Source: Mytilus galloprovincialis (lineage: Eukaryota > Mollusca > Bivalvia > Mytilida > Mytilidae). Taken from it: a stretch of 64,000 bases of DNA. Below are positions 60,573 through 64,000 of the stretch, one piece after another. The notes under the pieces are model-generated. The model made no database searches and had not been told where the DNA came from. It saw only the letters and a program-made list of their open reading frames with translations. Each line of letters starts with the position of its first letter. The stretch's first letter is position 1. Where the stretch lies: positions 2,383,112 through 2,447,111 of the forward strand of contig NC_134842.1 in NCBI RefSeq assembly GCF_965363235.1, in the 5' to 3' direction. Position numbers and translations under genes: made by a program.

Positions 60573-63539
60573 ATGATGAAAATAGTTATCCTAGGCCTTA
60601 TGGCCGCAATGGCATATGCAGGTAAGGATTAAGAAAGTATATTTTTGTTGATTTATGATAAACAAAATCACTACAAGCACTGAACATAGGAACAGTGCTA
60701 GTTATGTGCTTTATTTAAGTTACAGCGAAATTAAATGCACTTCACAATTCTAAGAGCGTACCCTCAAAAAAACATTGTCAACCTTGGCTTCGCCGCGGTT
60801 GACAATGTTTTCACGGGGTAACAATCTCCTCTATCACCCTCTCAGCTATGTGTTATTTACATAGTGTCGATTAGATCCGTTCGCTAATGTTTGCACTATT
60901 TGAATGTATGTAGGAGTATTTTAATATACACACGACAGTTACTAAAGCAATGAATTTATCTCGAAAAAATATATATATCTTTGAGATTTTTTTTAATGTG
61001 ATATGATTGCAAATGAAAAAGTAATCTAAAAGAGTTCAAAAGACTAGTATGTTAGCAGCTATAGATCATAGCACGGCCTTCAACAATGATAAAACCTGAA
61101 ATACGATAAAGGGTTCATTCATCTTATAAGATATGTTCTTGATATCCAATATATTTTAATTCATATAAATAACTTGTATAGAAAATCCAATAGGTTGTGT
61201 GTTGATACTTTGATATTATTTATCAAATATTAATAATTAATTTGATTATGTTGTAGCTCCCCCTATGAGGGGTATGGGTATGGGCATGGGAATGGGAATG
61301 CCACCTATGATGATGCCACCCATGATGATGGGCGGTATGTTGCCACGTAAGTTGTCCCTCTTTGATTGTTAAAGTTTACTTTAAGTTTAAAGTATCATTT
61401 TCATTTTAAAGACCCAGAAACAAACATAACTTCTTTTGTAAGCTGGTGTCCTAAGTTGTATTAGTCTTGTACATAGTTGAGCAATTGAATGCGCGCTAGA
61501 TATACTGACTAGTCTAGGTTTAGAATAAATCTCACATGGATGTTACACCTGAAAACCGTCAGACTTTGCACAATAATGTGATGTTGCTAGATAAAATTAA
61601 ATTACTAAAAGGGTTTTGACCAGTGTTTCAAATTTCACATCAAACAGTATGGGGCATGTTTCATTTACGCTTGTGTTTTAATTTTTTCCTCATGTCTAGC
61701 AAGTGACGCAAAAAAAAAAACGACGTGACGTAAAAAAAAGTCTGACATTTATTGATTATGTTATTATATTTACAGCTGAAGCACTGGACATGCTGAAGGA
61801 CCATACACGGTCGTATATCTCTAATTGAATATCTTATTAATTACAGCTGAAGCTTTGGACATGCTGAAGGACCTTAAACCAGACGACATCAAAGAAGCCA
61901 TCAAAAATATGCCACCACAAATGAGGAGCATGATGAAGGGAATGGGTACGTTATAACATCCTCTTCTTATTGAGTTACGTCCCCTTTGTTTTTCTCATTG
62001 AGTTACGTTCTTTTCTTCATTTTATTGAGTTACACCGCCTTTCTTCTTCTTATTGAATTACGTCCCTTTTCTTCTTATCATTCTTCTCTTTTTATTGAGT
62101 TACATTCCCTTTTAATTTTTTTTAAAATGAGAGACATCCATTGAGTTACACCCTCTTTCTTCTTCCGTTTGAGTTACATTCCCTTTCTTCTTCTCGGAGA
62201 GTTACACACCTTTTTCTTCTCCTCACAGAGTTTCACACTTTTTTCTTCTAATTGAGTTACAGTGTGTAAAAAGTGTAAAAATGGTACAAAAGTACCAAAA
62301 CAAATATTGTCAACTTACAAAAATCTTTTCGAATCTTTTCGAACTTTTCATTGTTGCGTTGAATGCACCTTATAAGCAAGGATGATAAATCTAGAAAATG
62401 ACTCGGTTGGGATGTACTATAGATAAATAGATATAGTGGGTCAATATATTTGATTCTATTTTATTTTAGGAATCTCTGAAGATCAAATAAACGAAGCCGT
62501 CAAAAGCCTTCCAGAAGATTTAACTCCTCTTGTTGAACAAATGAAAGAAAAACTAGGTAATACATTATAGATAAGAGTCTAGAGAAAAGTCGTTCGTATC
62601 ATGCAGGATAACAAAATCATAATGCAAATGAAATATAACTAATAAATAAACCTATAAAATTACAAAAAAAACGCACTAACATACAAAGAAAGAAAAAGAA
62701 AACAATACATTGCACAAACAAAATAGCAAGAAAGTAATTAAAGGAATCAATAAGAAATAAAAAATAATCCAACAAACCAACAAAGAGTGAAAAAGTGTTA
62801 GTAGGTTTAAAATTGAGAACTATTGCATTACATATGATTTTTTTAAACTTTAAAAAGAACTTAAAATAGTTGGCATGCTAAAATCTGTGTTGAGAAAGAA
62901 AGTGTGTGCCGGCTTCTTTCAGATTTTGTACTAAAACAGATTTTAAAAACTATATATCATAGTTGTTCAAGATTACCATGTGGAGTATGATTTTTGTTTC
63001 AGAAAATCACCCAGAGGAAGTAGAAAAAGTCATGGCCAAAGTTGAACGTACGTATCTCGTCAAGAGCTACAGGAATTACTAAAAGTGACAAGTCACGTGA
63101 TTTCAAAGCATAATAAAACTCTTATATTTCTAATTTTTATGTTTTTATTTTCGCAATTCAATATTGTTTAAACAGATAAGAAGGATTTAAAATAGAAAAG
63201 AAATCGCGTATCATACACATAAAAATAACATTGTCGACGCTCAAGTTCAAACTCAGTTTGTTGAATAAGAAAAAAAATTACTCTTCAGACAACACAACTC
63301 TGTGTCCACACTTGTTGAATAAGAACAAGAAAGAAATAACGATGAATTAGTATACAAATACATGACAAATTAACACTATTGAGTCGGTTAAAGAACTCAT
63401 CATTGCTGTATATTGATAAATAATCTGATGAGAAACCTATATTACAGTTCCAAGAGAAATGCAAGGAGACATGAAAGAATCTGCTATCGATATTCTCAAG
63501 GGACAAATGCAAGAGATGGGCATGGACATCAAAGGTTAA
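60573..63539 (+). CDS. Small secreted methionine-rich protein, family not recognised
   Basis: Six coding exons: 60573-60621, 61257-61346, 61847-61945, 62470-62556, 63003-63047 and 63448-63539. All introns are phase 1 with AG/GT borders, giving 153 residues. Residues 1-16 (MMKIVILGLMAAMAYA) are a clear signal peptide with cleavage near the first exon border. Exon 3 gives a Met/Gly/Pro tract (MGMGMGMGMPPMMMPPMMM). Exons 4-7 encode charged helical segments with related cores, KPDDIKEAIKNMPPQM and SEDQINEAVKSLPEDL, suggesting exon duplication. There are no cysteines, so no disulphide or EGF-type fold. I do not recognise the family; a secreted matrix, haemolymph or byssus-related role is possible but unsupported. 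The second ATG at 60576 is also possible. The stop TAA 63537-63539 falls at a weak GTTAAT donor, so a further exon beyond the window cannot be excluded. Confidence 0.75.
60769..60811. repeat. Small perfect hairpin in intron 2 of the methionine-rich gene
   Basis: AAAACATTGTCAACC and GGTTGACAATGTTTT are exact inverse copies of 15 bp around TTGGCTTCGCCGC. It is probably the core of a small MITE. No poly-T run or other terminator sign is relevant in this setting. Confidence 0.7.
61769..61803 (+). repeat. Tandem copy of the 5' border of methionine-rich exon 4
   Basis: TTTACAGCTGAAGCACTGGA, then CATGCTGAAGGACC, lies 71 bp upstream of the true border TTACAGCTGAAGCTTTGGAC, then ATGCTGAAGGACC. The upstream copy diverges after GGACC and has no nearby donor. 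It is probably a decoy acceptor rather than an exon. Confidence 0.75.
61956..62265 (+). repeat. Imperfect minisatellite, TTCTTCTTATTGAGTTACGT type, in intron 4
   Basis: About nine irregular units of 25-45 bp share TTGAGTTAC or GAGTTACA between pyrimidine-rich runs (CCCTTTCTTCTTCT). Such pyrimidine-rich DNA next to many AC or AG words could supply cryptic branch or acceptor signals, but no exon is implied. Confidence 0.75.
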
Positions 63540-64000
63540 TATACTAGTATATTATATTAGTTAGTGTTCTCGTTTGAATTGTTTTTCATTTTCATTTCGG
63601 GACATTTTATAGCTGACTATGCGGTATGGGTTTTGCTCATTGTTGAAGGCCGTACGGTGACGTCTAGTTGTTAATTTCTGTGTCATTTTGGTCTCTTGTG
63701 GAGAGTTGTCTCATTGGCAAGCATACTACGTCTTCTTCTTTTTATATTATAAGTATTTGGTAATGGTTTACTTTTACAAATTGTGACTTCAATGGAGAGT
63801 TTTTTTCATTTGTACTCATACCACAACTTCGTATATCTATTTGGATCATTTATAAGTACTCGGTTAATAATGAATTACTTCTTGAGAAATTTTTTGTTAA
63901 GGTATTAGTATTGCATTATAAGGGTTCGATGAATTAGCTGTTGATTTAAGGCACTCCCCCTAGTCTTTTCAATATTTCCCCTTTTTAGCTTTGTTTGATC
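63540..64000. repeat. Downstream region with mussel-type dispersed repeat
   Basis: After the proposed stop, 63590-63835 holds the dispersed repeat with AAGGCCGTACGGTGACGTCT, TAGTTGTTAATTTCTGTGTC, GAGAGTTGTCTCATTGGCAA and TACTTTTACAAATTGTGACT. It is a relative of the copies near 31210 and 56500. The last 150 bases show nothing recognisable. Confidence 0.6.

Overview
The window is nuclear DNA of a bivalve mollusc, most likely a mussel (Mytilus or a close relative). It is AT-rich and intron-rich. It holds short dispersed repeats that I recognise from mussel genomes, for example the words 'ATTGCCAATGAGAC' and 'TTGTGACTTGGAT' at 4011, 31260, 56565, 60095 and 63778. The organism call rests on recognition and inference, because no search was possible. 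None of the real genes shows up as one long reading frame. I rebuilt four multi-exon genes by following splice sites, phase and protein similarity.

Layout. (1) 1636-17853, minus strand: SKA2, a kinetochore protein, in nine coding exons. Its C-terminal half is not in the vertebrate protein and looks like the SKA1 winged helix. (2) 22393-27524, plus strand: PRR11, running head-to-head from SKA2. Human SKA2 and PRR11 are also a head-to-head pair with a shared NF-Y-dependent promoter. Here the DNA just upstream of the SKA2 start carries two inverted CCAAT boxes 30 bp apart, an ETS-type site and a GC box. (3) 34297-48804, plus strand: RNF215, a membrane RING-H2 ubiquitin ligase in ten exons. The intron that splits its RING holds about 32 tandem 87-88-bp copies of the preceding exon end with its splice donor. 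(4) 60573-63539, plus strand: a small secreted methionine-rich protein of no family I recognise, with its own TATA box and every intron in phase 1.

The rest is mobile and repeated DNA. SKA2 intron 1 holds a 1,747-bp tandem duplication bounded by 451-bp inverted-ended elements, plus a dense cluster of foldback elements. PRR11 and RNF215 introns hold a TTAA-flanked foldback element and two truncated LINEs. The gap between PRR11 and RNF215 holds a 3.6-kb element with long inverted ends. The 48.8-60 kb gap holds minisatellites and dispersed repeats. A family of units carrying the nuclear-receptor-like word AGGTCAAGGTCA recurs in both orientations along the window.

One theme runs through all three plus-strand genes: small tandem duplications that straddle exon-intron junctions. 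Most are single extra copies, and one has grown into a satellite. I saw no tRNA, rRNA or CRISPR array, and I called no LTR or virus-derived element.
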